Shown piece by piece: positions 1 to 8,827 of a DNA stretch of 64,000 bases (position 1 is the stretch's first letter; each line of letters opens with the position of its first letter). The position numbers were made by a program, and so were the translations under genes. The DNA comes from DASUAS01 sp963809795 (lineage in GTDB: Bacteria > Actinomycetota > Acidimicrobiia > IMCC26256 > DASPTH01). Below the pieces are notes generated by a model, which was not told where the DNA came from, did not search any database, and saw only the letters and a program-made list of their open reading frames with translations. The stretch is from the NCBI GenBank assembly GCA_963809795.1, contig CAWELN010000011.1:62001-126000 (forward strand), in the 5' to 3' direction.

Positions 1-1216
1 GTCGGGCACGAGTGCGATCGGCCCGAAGGTGTCGACCGTCTTCTGCCAGTTCGCCACCGTGAGGTCGGGGCCCACCTTCTTGGCGATGTCCCGGAACATG
101 AACAGCTCCCCGCAGAAGTCGGTCACGGCCTGGTCGGTGTAGACGGACTTCCCGTTGCTGTCGACCTTCCGCTGGTCCGGACCAGGCACGGTCGTGCCCG
201 TCGCCTTCTGGTAGATGTCGACGCACTGCTGCAGCAGCGGGCCCTTGTTGGCCCAGCGCTCGGTCGGCGTGAGGCCGGTACCGCTCAGCAATCCCTCGTA
301 CGGGTTGGGCTTCTTCCCCGCCTTCTGCTCGTCCTGGGCCTGTCCGAGCGTGGTGTCGGCGTCGGTCACCAACTGCACCTTGGGCATCGACGCCTTGATG
401 GTCTCGGCGAACTGCTTCGCCGACGCGTCGTTCCCGGACATGAGCACCATGTTGACGCCCTCGGTCTTCCACTTCTCGATGAAGCTGTCGAGCTGGGCCT
501 GGGCCGCGGTGGTGTCGGTGCCGGTGATGGTGAGGATGGCGGTCGACCCCGTCTTCGCCTTCACCTTCTTCAGTGCAGGCACGGTGACCTTGTTCACGCT
601 CTCGGCATTGTTCTTGTCGCCGAGGACGGCCGACCGTCTTGCCCTTGAGCCGGCCGGTCGACGAGAGCAGGTTCACCAGCTCCTCCGAGACGCCCTGCTT
701 GGTGGCGTCGGGGGTGAGCAGGAGCCCGCCGGGCGCGGCATCGATCCACGGCTGGTCCAGCTCGTGACCGATGTGGATGACCTTGTGCTCCTTGGCGAGG
801 CACAGCTGGCCCTGGCCGCTGAAGTCGATGAACACGCCGAGCACCGCGAAGACCTTGTCATCCTCGGCCCAGGCCGTGCACAGCGAGAGCGGGTCGGGCG
901 TGCCCCCCGGGATCGGCGGGTACTTCTTGTACACCGGGATGATCTTCCGGCCGTCGATCCCGCCGTTGTTGTTGATGTAGTCGACGAAGGTCTGCGCGAC
1001 CTTCTGCGTGTCGCCGAAGGTGTAGTCGACGAAGTCCTTGATCGCGGTGAAGTCGATGAGGGCGATCCCGACCTTGATCGAGTCCTTGGTGACGCCCTGG
1101 GTGCCGCCGCTGCTGGCGGCGCGGTTCGTCGCCCCCAGCGTGAGCGCGGCGAGCAGGAGTACGACGATGCAGACTGACAGCGTCGCGTGGCGACGCGGGG
1201 TTCGCGCGAGTGCCAT
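1..1216 (-). pseudogene. Branched-chain-amino-acid-type ABC substrate-binding protein, frameshifted and cut by the window edge
   Basis: Extracytoplasmic solute receptor of the periplasmic-binding-protein type I (LivJ/Peripla_BP_6) family. The ATG at 1216 is followed by a basic, then hydrophobic signal sequence (about residues 1-30). The product can be read side by side with the next gene (1311-2699), matching in order KVGIALIDFTAIKDFVDY, GGIDGRKI, FIDFSGQGQLCL and GELFMFRDIAKKVGPDL. One extra base near 631 shifts the frame: GRLKGKTV is read in one frame, VLGDKN in the next. About 43 C-terminal codons, judged from the paralogue, lie outside the window. The leader carries a G-rich stretch and a possible -10 (TATGGT) near 1246-1251. 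The ligand cannot be told from the sequence. The shift may be a sequencing error rather than real decay. Confidence 0.8.
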
Positions 1217-1310
1217 GGTCCCCCCCGGTTCCTCGGCTGGGTGGACCATACAACGATCGCGACCGCGCCGCCGGTCACCGCCCTCGTGCGGAGCCTGCCG
1301 GTTCGCCCGG

Positions 1311-2699
1311 CTAGGTCCCCGACCCCGCCGCCTTGGCGCACTTGCCGTTGCTGGCGTCCTTGATCGCGGTGACCTTCTTCCAGTCGCCACCGTCGCCCAG
1401 GGCGGAGTCGAACGAGACCAGCCGGAACCCGTCGTTGGCGGCGTACTTGCCCTTGCACAGCGACGAGATCTGGTTGGGCACCAGCTGGATCGGGCCGAAG
1501 GAGTCGACCGTCTTCCGCCAGGTCTTGGGCGTCAGGTTCGGTCCCACCTTCCGGGCGATGTCGCGGAACATGAAGAGCTCGCCGCAGACGTCGGTGACCG
1601 CCACGTCGAGCTGCACCTTCTTGCCGCTGCTGTCGACCTTCTCCGAGTCGGGGGCGGGGATGGTCTCGCCGGTCGCCTTCTGGTAGATGTCGACGCACTG
1701 CTGGAGCAGCGGGTTCTTGTTGGCCCACCGCTCCGACTGCGTGAGGCCCGTCGCGGTGAGGATCCCTTCGTACGGGTTCGGCTTCGTGCCCGCGGCGGTC
1801 TCGTCGCGGCCCTGCGCGATGGTGGTGTCGGTGTCGGTGACGAGCTGCACCTTCGGCAACGAGTGCTTGATCGTCTCCACGAATTGCTTGGCGGAGACGT
1901 CGTTCCCGGCGAGGAACACGGTGTTGACGCCCTCGCTCTTCCACTTCTCGATGAAGCTGTCGAGCTGTGACTGCGCGGCAGTGGTGTCGGTGCCGGTGAT
2001 GGTCACGATCGCGGTGGATCCGGCCTTCGCGCCGGCCTTCTTGACCGCGGGGACCACGATGTCGTTCACCCGGCTCTCGCTGTTCTTGTCGCCCATGACC
2101 GCGACCGTCTTGCCCTTGAGCTTCCCGGTCTGGGCGAGGAGGTTGACGACGACGGCCGCCGCCTGCTCCTTGGTCTCGTCGGGCGTGAGCAGCAGGCCGC
2201 CCTTGGCCTCGTCGATCCACGGCTGGTCGAGCTCGTATCCGATGTGGACGACGTCGTGCTCCTTGGTGAGGCACAGCTGGCCCTGGCCGGTGAAGTCGAT
2301 GAACACCCCGAGGACCGCGAACACGTCGTCGTCCTCGGCCCATGAGGTGCACAGGGAGAGCGGGTTGGGCTGGCCGCCCGGGATCGGCGGATACTCCTTG
2401 ATGTCGGGCACGATCTTGCGCCCGTCGATGCCGCCGTTCTTGTTGAGGTAGTCGACGAACGTGTTGATGACCTTCTTCTCGTCGCCGAGGTTGTAGTCGA
2501 CGAAGTCCTTGATGGCGTCGTAGTCGACGACCGCGAACCCGATCTTGACGGAGTCGGCGGTGACGCCGTGTCCCAGGTCCTGGTTGCCGGCCGCGCCGGG
2601 CGTGCTCGTCGTGGCGCCCAGGGTGAGAGCGGCGACGAGCAGCGTCACCGCGCAGACCACCCAGGTCGAACGTCGGCGGAGAGGAGTACTGAACGACAC
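1311..2699 (-). CDS. Branched-chain-amino-acid-type ABC transporter substrate-binding protein
   Basis: 462-residue solute-binding protein of the type I periplasmic-binding-protein family (LivJ/Peripla_BP_6), expected outside the membrane. A GTG start is followed by RRRSTW and a hydrophobic stretch to about residue 35, a Sec signal peptide without a lipobox cysteine. Family-like segments are GFAVVDYDAIKDFV near the mature N-terminus, NKNGGIDGRKI, and GKTVAVMGDKNSES at the start of the second lobe. It is a tandem paralogue of the gene at 1-1216, 94 bp away on the same strand, so a duplication is likely. No permease or ATPase gene is visible in the window, so its membrane partner must be encoded elsewhere. 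Ligand unknown; many actinobacterial members of this family sit among lipid or aromatic catabolism genes. Confidence 0.88.
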   Translation of the reverse strand: MSFSTPLRRRSTWVVCAVTLLVAALTLGATTSTPGAAGNQDLGHGVTADSVKIGFAVVDYDAIKDFVDYNLGDEKKVINTFVDYLNKNGGIDGRKIVPDIKEYPPIPGGQPNPLSLCTSWAEDDDVFAVLGVFIDFTGQGQLCLTKEHDVVHIGYELDQPWIDEAKGGLLLTPDETKEQAAAVVVNLLAQTGKLKGKTVAVMGDKNSESRVNDIVVPAVKKAGAKAGSTAIVTITGTDTTAAQSQLDSFIEKWKSEGVNTVFLAGNDVSAKQFVETIKHSLPKVQLVTDTDTTIAQGRDETAAGTKPNPYEGILTATGLTQSERWANKNPLLQQCVDIYQKATGETIPAPDSEKVDSSGKKVQLDVAVTDVCGELFMFRDIARKVGPNLTPKTWRKTVDSFGPIQLVPNQISSLCKGKYAANDGFRLVSFDSALGDGGDWKKVTAIKDASNGKCAKAAGSGT

Positions 2700-2798
2700 G
2701 TGCGATGCCCCCGGTCAGTCGGTCGCGGGAAGAGTATGGCGGTGGCGTGCGCCTGTCCCGTCATCTCGGCGTACGGTGGGCGCGGGGGAGGGCGCCGG

Positions 2799-4181
2799 AT
2801 GGGACCACGGATCACGATCATCGGCGGGGGCAGCTACCAGTGGACGCCGAAGCTGCTCGTCGACTTCGTCAACACGCCCGCGCTGCAGGACGCGCACGTG
2901 GTCTTGCACGACATCGATCCCACCGCGCTTCCACGCATGGTCGATCTCGCACACCATCTCGCCGACATCCGCGGCATCACGCTGACTGCATCCGGGACGA
3001 CCGACCGCGGTGCCGCGCTCGATGGCGCCGACTTCATCGTGGTGAACATCTCCACCGGCGGCTTCGCGTCGATGCGCCACGACCTCGAGATCCCCGAGCG
3101 TCACGGCGTGCGTCAGACCGTCGGTGACAGCGTCGGACCGGGCGGCGTGCTCCGGGCGTTGCGGAACATCCCGGTCTTCCTCGATCTCGCGACCGACGTC
3201 GCCGAGCGGTGCCCGGACGCGTGGTTGCTGAACCTCACCAACCCCATGACGACGATCTGCCGGGCGCTGACCCGCGAGACACCGCTGAAGGCCGTGGGCC
3301 TCTGCCACGAGGTCACGATCACGCAGTTCCTCCTCAGCCTCCTGCTCGACGTCGGGTTCATGGACCTCACGCTCACGGTCGGTGGGGTCAACCACCTGCC
3401 GTTCGTGACCGCCGTCGACGTCGCCGGTGACGACGGGTTGGAGCTGCTGCGGGCGGTGGTGGGCGACGCGGAGGCCCGCCGCGACGAGCCCCTGGCGATG
3501 GCGATCCCCGACGGCCTCGACTTCGAGAAGGTGTCGGAGGGACCCGACTGGACGAAGGGCGACCTGTTGCGGCACTGGCGGGTGAAGCTCGAGCTCTTCG
3601 ACCGCTTCGGCGTGCTGCCGGGCGCCGGCGACCGCCACGTCGCCGAGTTCTTCCCCAACTTCCTCACCGAGGAGTCCGGGTGGGGGACGCGGTGGGGCGT
3701 CGGCCTCACGACCATCGAAGACCGCGAGCGTGACCAGGAGGCGCACGTGGCCGCGCTCGACGCGATGCTGGCCTGCCGCGAGGTCGAGTCGTTGCCGTCG
3801 GGGGAGATGGTGGCGCCGGTGATCCAGTGTCTCCTTCTCGACCAGCCGGGGAGCTTCCCGCTCAACGTGCCCAACGACGGTCAGGTCGCCGACCTGCCGC
3901 TCGGGGCCACCGTCGAGAGCATGTGCCTCGTGAGCGCCAACGGCGTGCACGGTCGCGACAGCGTCGCGCTGCCGGCACCTCTCGCAGAGTGCCTGCGCCG
4001 CGTGTCGGCGTCGCAGGAGCTCACCGTCGACGCCGCGATGAGCGGCGACCGTGACGCCGCGTTCGCGGCGATGCTGCTGGACCCGCTCACGAGCCGGCTC
4101 GACTACGACGCCATCGCGGTCATGACCGACGAGATGCTCGACGCCACCGCGGCGTGGCTGCCGCAGTTCTCGAAGCTGTGA
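2799..4181 (+). CDS. Glycoside hydrolase family 4 (alpha-galactosidase / 6-phospho-beta-glucosidase type)
   Basis: NAD+- and divalent-metal-dependent glycosidase of family GH4, acting in the cytoplasm by a redox elimination mechanism. The 460-residue protein opens with a Rossmann motif (RITIIGGGSYQWTP). It carries NLTNPM at 145-150, the metal-binding Cys169 in GLCHEV and His199 in GGVNHLPF, the residues expected of a working GH4 enzyme. The start at 2799 is chosen because it directly precedes the Rossmann strand and has GGGGGAGG 8 nt upstream; the frame is open further upstream without conserved sequence. Whether the substrate is a phosphorylated sugar, a galactoside or a glucuronide cannot be decided. 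It stands alone, divergent from the binding-protein genes and without a sugar transporter beside it. Confidence 0.88.
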   Translation: MGPRITIIGGGSYQWTPKLLVDFVNTPALQDAHVVLHDIDPTALPRMVDLAHHLADIRGITLTASGTTDRGAALDGADFIVVNISTGGFASMRHDLEIPERHGVRQTVGDSVGPGGVLRALRNIPVFLDLATDVAERCPDAWLLNLTNPMTTICRALTRETPLKAVGLCHEVTITQFLLSLLLDVGFMDLTLTVGGVNHLPFVTAVDVAGDDGLELLRAVVGDAEARRDEPLAMAIPDGLDFEKVSEGPDWTKGDLLRHWRVKLELFDRFGVLPGAGDRHVAEFFPNFLTEESGWGTRWGVGLTTIEDRERDQEAHVAALDAMLACREVESLPSGEMVAPVIQCLLLDQPGSFPLNVPNDGQVADLPLGATVESMCLVSANGVHGRDSVALPAPLAECLRRVSASQELTVDAAMSGDRDAAFAAMLLDPLTSRLDYDAIAVMTDEMLDATAAWLPQFSKL

Positions 4182-4257
4182 GCGCGCGTCACTGACCGCC
4201 GGGTGGGGTCGGCCGCGCCGGTGCGCGAGACTGCCCGCCCGCGAGCGAGGGAGACGC

Positions 4258-5817
4258 GTGGAGGAGCAGGTGCCGAGGGGGTTCTGGGTCGCAGCGCGGG
4301 AGGAGCCCACGCGCGTCGCGTTGATCGACGCCGAGGAGCGGGCGTGGACCGCGGGCGAGCTGCTCTCGGGGGCCGACCGCCTCGTGCACGCCCTGCGGGC
4401 GCGCGGCGTGCAGCTCCTCGATCCGGTTGCCACCCTGACCCGCAACTCGGTCGAGCTGTTCCAGACGTTGCTCGCGGTGTTCCAGGCCGGCTGGCAGTAC
4501 GTGCCGCTGAACACCCACCTCACCGCGGCGGAGGTCGGGTACATCCTCGGTGACTCGGGCGCGGCGGTGCTGGTCGCCGACGCCGAGTTCGGCGCGGTCG
4601 CGCTGGCGGCCGCGGACGCGGCGGGCGTCCCGCCGGCCGGTCGGATCTCGGTGGGTGGGGAGATCCCCGGCTTCACGCCGCTCGCGGCGCTGCTCGCCGA
4701 CCAGCCCGACACGCCGCCCGGGCACCGCGTCGCCGGGCAGTTCCTGCAGTACACCTCGGGCACCACCGGGCGCCCGAAGGCGGTCCAGCGGGACCTGCCG
4801 CAGTTCGATCCCGAGTCCTGGGTCGCCGCCTACAGCGCCAACCTCACCCGCTACGACATCGAGCCCGGGGGCGACGCGGTGCACCTCGTCACCTCGCCGA
4901 TGTACCACCTGTCGCCACTCAACTTCGGGTACTTCTCGCTGCACCTCGAGCACACCGTCGTGCTGATGGAACGGTGGGACGCCGAGCGCGCGTTGCAGCT
5001 CATCCAGCAGTACCGCGTCACCGACGTGGCGATGGTGCCGACGCAGATGCACCGCCTCATGGCGCTCCCCGAAGCCGTGCGCGCGGAGTACGACGTGTCG
5101 TCACTGCGCCAACTGATCCACGCGGCGGCGCCGTGTCCGATCGAGCTCAAGCGCCGGCTGTTCGAGTGGCTCGGCCCCGTCATCTACGAGTTCTACGGCG
5201 CTTCGGAGGGCGGCGGCACGCTGGCGAGGCCCGCGGACTGGCTGGCGCACCCGGGCACCGTCGGGCGCCCCTGGGTCGGGGCCGACGTGAAGGTGCTCGA
5301 CGACGACGGCAACGAGGTCGCGCCCGGCACCGTGGGCACGGTGTACCTGAAGCTCATGGGCGAGTTCGCCTACAAGGGCGACCCCGAGAAGACCGCCGCC
5401 AACCGCCACGGCGAGTACTTCACCGTCGGTGACATGGGTGAGCTCGACGACGAGGGCTTCCTCTACCTGCGCGACCGCAAGATCGACATGATCGTGTCGG
5501 GTGGCGTGAACATCTACCCCGCGGAGGTGGAGGCGGCCTTGCTGTCGCACCCTGCGGTGGGCGACGCTGCCGTCTTCGGCATCCCGCACGACGACTGGGG
5601 CGAGGAGGTGAAGGCGGTGGTCGAACCGGCTGCGGGCGTCGCGCCGTCGCCTGAGCTCGCCGCCGACCTGCTCGCCCACTGCGAGGGCGTGCTGGCCCGG
5701 TACAAGCTGCCCCGCAGCGTCGACTTCGTCGACGCGATGCCCCGCGACCCCAACGGCAAGCTCTACAAGCGCACGCTGCGTGACCCGTACTGGGTCGGGC
5801 GGGCGCGCGCGATCTGA
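4258..5817 (+). CDS. Acyl-CoA synthetase (AMP-forming, FadD-like)
   Basis: ANL-superfamily ligase that adenylates a carboxylic acid and transfers it to CoA. In 519 residues it has the P-loop YTSGTTGRPKAV, the motif YEFYGASEGGG, the hinge stretch GDMGELDDEGFLYLRDRK, and the C-terminal catalytic lysine in PRDPNGKLYKR. A GTG start is preceded by GAGGGAG at good spacing. It heads an operon with the DUF35, thiolase-like and CMD genes, 21 bp before the next gene, so it probably activates the substrate that those proteins process. It is a close paralogue of the enzyme at 21588-23162; both end in LRDPYW(V/E)GR(A/E)RAI. Chain length or ring specificity cannot be read from the sequence. Confidence 0.92.
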   Translation: MEEQVPRGFWVAAREEPTRVALIDAEERAWTAGELLSGADRLVHALRARGVQLLDPVATLTRNSVELFQTLLAVFQAGWQYVPLNTHLTAAEVGYILGDSGAAVLVADAEFGAVALAAADAAGVPPAGRISVGGEIPGFTPLAALLADQPDTPPGHRVAGQFLQYTSGTTGRPKAVQRDLPQFDPESWVAAYSANLTRYDIEPGGDAVHLVTSPMYHLSPLNFGYFSLHLEHTVVLMERWDAERALQLIQQYRVTDVAMVPTQMHRLMALPEAVRAEYDVSSLRQLIHAAAPCPIELKRRLFEWLGPVIYEFYGASEGGGTLARPADWLAHPGTVGRPWVGADVKVLDDDGNEVAPGTVGTVYLKLMGEFAYKGDPEKTAANRHGEYFTVGDMGELDDEGFLYLRDRKIDMIVSGGVNIYPAEVEAALLSHPAVGDAAVFGIPHDDWGEEVKAVVEPAAGVAPSPELAADLLAHCEGVLARYKLPRSVDFVDAMPRDPNGKLYKRTLRDPYWVGRARAI

Positions 5818-5838
5818 CTCGGAGAGGAGTCGAGACCC

Positions 5839-6264
5839 ATGGCCCGAGTGCCCATCGAACCGGGGTACTTCCGCATCCCCGATGATCCCGGCGCGTCGCC
5901 GGTCCTGCTCGGGAGCCGGTGCCCGAACTGCGGCGAGGTGTTCTTCCCCCGCCGCATGGTCTGTGCCCAGTGCCTGCACGAGGGCACCGACGACGTCGAC
6001 CTGTCGACGCGGGGACGGCTCTGGACCTGGACGTACTGTCACGTGCCGCTGTTCGGGAAGAAGGACGCCGACGTGCCGGGGTACGGCGTGGGCCAGGTCG
6101 ACCTGCCGGAGGGCCCCCGCATCCAGGCGATCCTGATGGGGGACGCCGCCGACTTCGAGATCGGCATGGAGCTCGAGACCGACCTCGAGACGCTGCGGAC
6201 GAACTCCGACGGCGACGACGTCGTGATCTACCGGTTCCGGCCTCTGGAAGGGAGCGCGCGCTGA
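5839..6264 (+). CDS. DUF35 zinc-ribbon / OB-fold acyl-CoA-associated protein
   Basis: Small protein of 141 residues with a rubredoxin-like zinc ribbon (CPNC ... CAQC, about residues 33-52) followed by an OB-fold half with the typical PGYGVGQVDLPEGPRIQA stretch. In characterised systems DUF35 proteins bind acyl-CoA and pair with a thiolase-superfamily partner, as in the steroid side-chain aldolase Ltp2/ChsH2 and in archaeal HMG-CoA synthase complexes. Here the partner gene follows directly, with stop and start overlapping as TGATG at 6262-6266. The inferred role is a substrate-channelling subunit of the complex with the next gene product. AGGAG lies upstream of the ATG. Confidence 0.9.
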   Translation: MARVPIEPGYFRIPDDPGASPVLLGSRCPNCGEVFFPRRMVCAQCLHEGTDDVDLSTRGRLWTWTYCHVPLFGKKDADVPGYGVGQVDLPEGPRIQAILMGDAADFEIGMELETDLETLRTNSDGDDVVIYRFRPLEGSAR

Positions 6265-7439
6265 TGCGCCACGGTCTGAAGTTCGACGGCGTCGCGGTCG
6301 CCGGCATCGGGATGGTCCGCTTCGGGATGCTGCGCGACTACCCGCTCATGCACATGGCGCGTGACGCCGGGCTCCTCGCCCTGCACGATGCCGGGATGAC
6401 GCTGGCCGACGTCGACGAGGCGATGGTGGGGTACATCGCGCCGACGTCGATGATCGGGATCAAGGCGATGAAGGAGCTGGGGTTGACCGGCCTCCCGGTC
6501 ACCCACATCGAGAACGCATCGGCGACCGGCCTGGTCGCGTTCCGGGAGGCCGCGTGGGCGGTGTCGTCGGGGCGGGCCGACGTCGCGATGGCGCTGTGCT
6601 TCGACAAGTTCACCGAGATGTCGGGCACCGGTGGGCGCGGCGGCGGTCGCGACGTGATCGACGCGCCGATCCTCCCCGCGTCGTACTTCGCGCTCTGGGC
6701 GCAGCGACGTATGCACGAGCGCGGCACCACGCCCGAGCACTTCGCCAAGGTCGCGGCCAAGAACTGGAACTACGGCGCCGCGTGCCCGGTGTCGCACCGC
6801 CGGCCGGATCATGTGGTCACGCCGGAGGAGGTGCTCGCCTCGCGCATGATCGCCGAACCCCTCACCGCGATGATGTGCTGCCCGGCCGACGACGGCGCCG
6901 CGTGCGTGATCCTGGCGCGCGACGACATCGTGCGGCAACGTCGTCCCGATCGCCCGCTCGTGCGCCCGTTGGCGTCGGCCTTGCAGTCCGAGACCTACGC
7001 GCGTGGGCACACGTTCGTCGGGCCGGTGGTCGGGCCGTCGACGATGACCCGCGACACCGCACGTGAGTGCTACGACGCGGCCGGCCTCGGGCCCGACGAC
7101 GTGAGCGTCGCCTACTGCCACGACGCGTTCGTGAACGAGGAGATCGAGTACTACGAGCTGCTGGGCTTCTGCGGCGAGGGTGAGGGCGACAAGCTGGTCG
7201 AGACGGGGGAGACCGGTCCGGGGGGCCGGATCCCGTTCAACACCGACGGTGGGCTCACCGCGCGCGGACACCCGGGCGGGCCCACCGGACTCGCCATCGT
7301 GCACGAATGCGTGCAGCAGCTCCGGGGCGAGGCCGCCGGCCGCCAGGTCGACGGCGCCCGCGTCGCGCTCGCGCACCTCGTGGGCGGCGGCAGCGTCTGC
7401 ACGGTCAACCTGCTCGGCACCGACGGAAAGGCTGGATGA
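6264..7439 (+). CDS. Thiolase-superfamily protein (lipid-transfer-protein / Ltp type), catalytic Cys replaced by Ser
   Basis: 391-residue thiolase-fold protein of the SCP2-thiolase/Ltp branch. The C-terminal hallmark GHPGGPTG is present, as is CHDAF in the position of the usual HDCF-type motif. At the nucleophile-elbow position, where true thiolases read NNNCATG, this protein reads IENASATG, with Ser86 in place of Cys. That argues against ordinary Claisen thiolysis and fits the non-thiolytic members that work with DUF35 proteins, such as the retro-aldolase Ltp2. The TGATG overlap with the DUF35 gene suggests translational coupling and a stoichiometric complex. Assignment as an aldolase is inference; a structural or acyl-carrier role is possible. 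Confidence 0.85.
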   Translation: MRHGLKFDGVAVAGIGMVRFGMLRDYPLMHMARDAGLLALHDAGMTLADVDEAMVGYIAPTSMIGIKAMKELGLTGLPVTHIENASATGLVAFREAAWAVSSGRADVAMALCFDKFTEMSGTGGRGGGRDVIDAPILPASYFALWAQRRMHERGTTPEHFAKVAAKNWNYGAACPVSHRRPDHVVTPEEVLASRMIAEPLTAMMCCPADDGAACVILARDDIVRQRRPDRPLVRPLASALQSETYARGHTFVGPVVGPSTMTRDTARECYDAAGLGPDDVSVAYCHDAFVNEEIEYYELLGFCGEGEGDKLVETGETGPGGRIPFNTDGGLTARGHPGGPTGLAIVHECVQQLRGEAAGRQVDGARVALAHLVGGGSVCTVNLLGTDGKAG

Positions 7440-7825
7440 TGGCGACGAACGACGACCTCCGCGCCGCGGGCAAGGAGATCCAGGGCCAGCTGTGGCCCGC
7501 CACCCGCACCGCACCCGCGGGGCAGTTCCCGGCGGCGACGCTGGCCCCGGACTTCTTCGACTACGTCCAGCAGACCGCGTTCGGGATGATCTGGACGCGG
7601 CCGGGGCTGCCGACACGCGACCGGTCGATGATCACCGTCGCCATGCTGGCGGCGCTCGGACACCACGAGGAGCTGCGCGCCCATCTCGCGGGCGCGCTGA
7701 GCGTCGGGCTGTCTCGCGAGGAGCTCGTCGAGGTGCTCATGCAGGTCGCGGTCTACGCCGGCGTCCCCGCCGCGGTCAGCGCCCTGCGTGCCGCCGCCGA
7801 CGTCCTCGGCACCCCGGACTCGTAG
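7436..7825 (+). CDS. Carboxymuconolactone decarboxylase (CMD) family protein
   Basis: About 129 residues, all helical, with the CMD/AhpD-like core RSMITVAMLAALGHHEELRAHLAGALSVG and a following LVEVLMQVAVYAGVP stretch. The CxxC pair of AhpD peroxidase partners is absent and HHEELR stands in its place, closer to the gamma-carboxymuconolactone decarboxylase subgroup. Two consecutive ATGs (7436 and 7439) follow GGAAAG; either can be the start, and both overlap the stop of the thiolase-like gene. As last gene of the operon it may act on a ring- or lactone-containing intermediate, but no specific reaction can be assigned. Confidence 0.85.
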   Translation: MMATNDDLRAAGKEIQGQLWPATRTAPAGQFPAATLAPDFFDYVQQTAFGMIWTRPGLPTRDRSMITVAMLAALGHHEELRAHLAGALSVGLSREELVEVLMQVAVYAGVPAAVSALRAAADVLGTPDS

Positions 7826-7856
7826 CGCCACTCCACCCAACCCATTCCGGTTCGTC

Positions 7857-8735
7857 CTAGGGGGCGGCCCAGCGCAGCTCGACGTCGCCCTGGCGTTCGG
7901 CGGCCGCGACGAGGTCGCCCCAGTCGTGGTCGCCGAGGCCGCCGGCGATGGCGCCGACCAGCACCTGCAGCACCGCGGCGCCGGCGGGCGTGGGCACGCC
8001 GAGGGCGCGGCCGGTCTCGACGATCAAGCCCGCGTCCTTCGCCGCCAGCCCGAGCGCGAACTGCGTGGGCGCGTTCCGGGTGTCGATGCTCTCGACCATC
8101 CGGTCGAGGTAGAAGTTGGCGACGCCGTTCGTGCGCAGCACCTCGACCGCCTGCTGCACGGGAACGCCCGACTTCGCCGCCAGCGACAGCCCCTCGAGGC
8201 TCACCCAGGTGGTGGTGAACGCGATCAGGCTGTTGACCAGCTTCATGGTGTTGCCGAGCCCGAGCGGGCCCAGGTGCACGAACGCGCGCCCGAGGGGCTC
8301 GAGCACCGGTTGCACGCGCGCGACGGCGTCGTCGGCACCGCCGACCATGAACGACAGCGCGCGCCGCTCGGCGCCGATCGCGCCGCCGGTCAGTGGCGCC
8401 TCGACGAGGTGGTGACCGGTCGCGGTGAGCCGAGTGCCGAGCTCGCGGACGACCTCGGGACTGTTCGTCGACAGGTCGACGAGCACGGAACCCGGCGCCG
8501 CGGTGGTCGCCCACTCGTCGGCGACCTGGCGGACGACCGTCGGCGTCGGGAGCGACATCACCGTCACCTCGCTCGCGGCGCCGACGTCGCCGACCGACTT
8601 CACCGGGCGTGCACCGGTGATTCCCTCGGCCCGCCCCGCGTCGACGTCGAACACGACGACGTCGTGGCCGTCGGCCACCAGGTTCGCCGCGACGTGGCCA
8701 CCGATGTTGCCCAGCCCGATGACGCCCACCTGCAT
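7857..8735 (-). CDS. 3-Hydroxyisobutyrate dehydrogenase family NAD(P)-dependent oxidoreductase
   Basis: 292 residues of the beta-hydroxyacid dehydrogenase family, oxidising a short 3-hydroxy acid with NAD(P)+ or running in reverse. The N-terminal Rossmann motif is GVIGLGNIGGHVAANL; the substrate-binding stretch is DLSTNSPE and EAPLTGG; the catalytic lysine lies in GNTMKLVNSL (about residue 172). The length fits the family. AGGGGGAAC precedes the ATG. It converges on the CMD gene with 31 bp between stops and is divergent from the amidohydrolase at 8828. The substrate could be 3-hydroxyisobutyrate, tartronate semialdehyde or another small acid. Confidence 0.9.
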   Translation of the reverse strand: MQVGVIGLGNIGGHVAANLVADGHDVVVFDVDAGRAEGITGARPVKSVGDVGAASEVTVMSLPTPTVVRQVADEWATTAAPGSVLVDLSTNSPEVVRELGTRLTATGHHLVEAPLTGGAIGAERRALSFMVGGADDAVARVQPVLEPLGRAFVHLGPLGLGNTMKLVNSLIAFTTTWVSLEGLSLAAKSGVPVQQAVEVLRTNGVANFYLDRMVESIDTRNAPTQFALGLAAKDAGLIVETGRALGVPTPAGAAVLQVLVGAIAGGLGDHDWGDLVAAAERQGDVELRWAAP

Positions 8736-8815
8736 CTGGTTCCCCCTCGGTGTGGGGCCCGCTCCCGAGCCCGGCGCCGCACCGTACCCCGTGGCGCGCC
8801 CGGCGCGACAAGGGT

Positions 8816-8821
8816 TAGGTT
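8816..8821 (+). promoter_or_regulatory. -10 element TAGGTT of a leaderless transcript
   Basis: TAGGTT fits the actinobacterial TANNNT consensus and ends 6 nt before the ATG at 8828, so transcription should begin at or next to the start codon. There is no Shine-Dalgarno-like sequence in the 20 nt before the ATG. No convincing -35 is seen. Confidence 0.5.
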
Positions 8822-8827
8822 GCCGCG

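Noticed and set aside
2715..4766. 683-codon minus-strand frame over GH4 and the synthetase start
   Set aside because: No recognisable domain; the opposite strand carries two well-supported genes.
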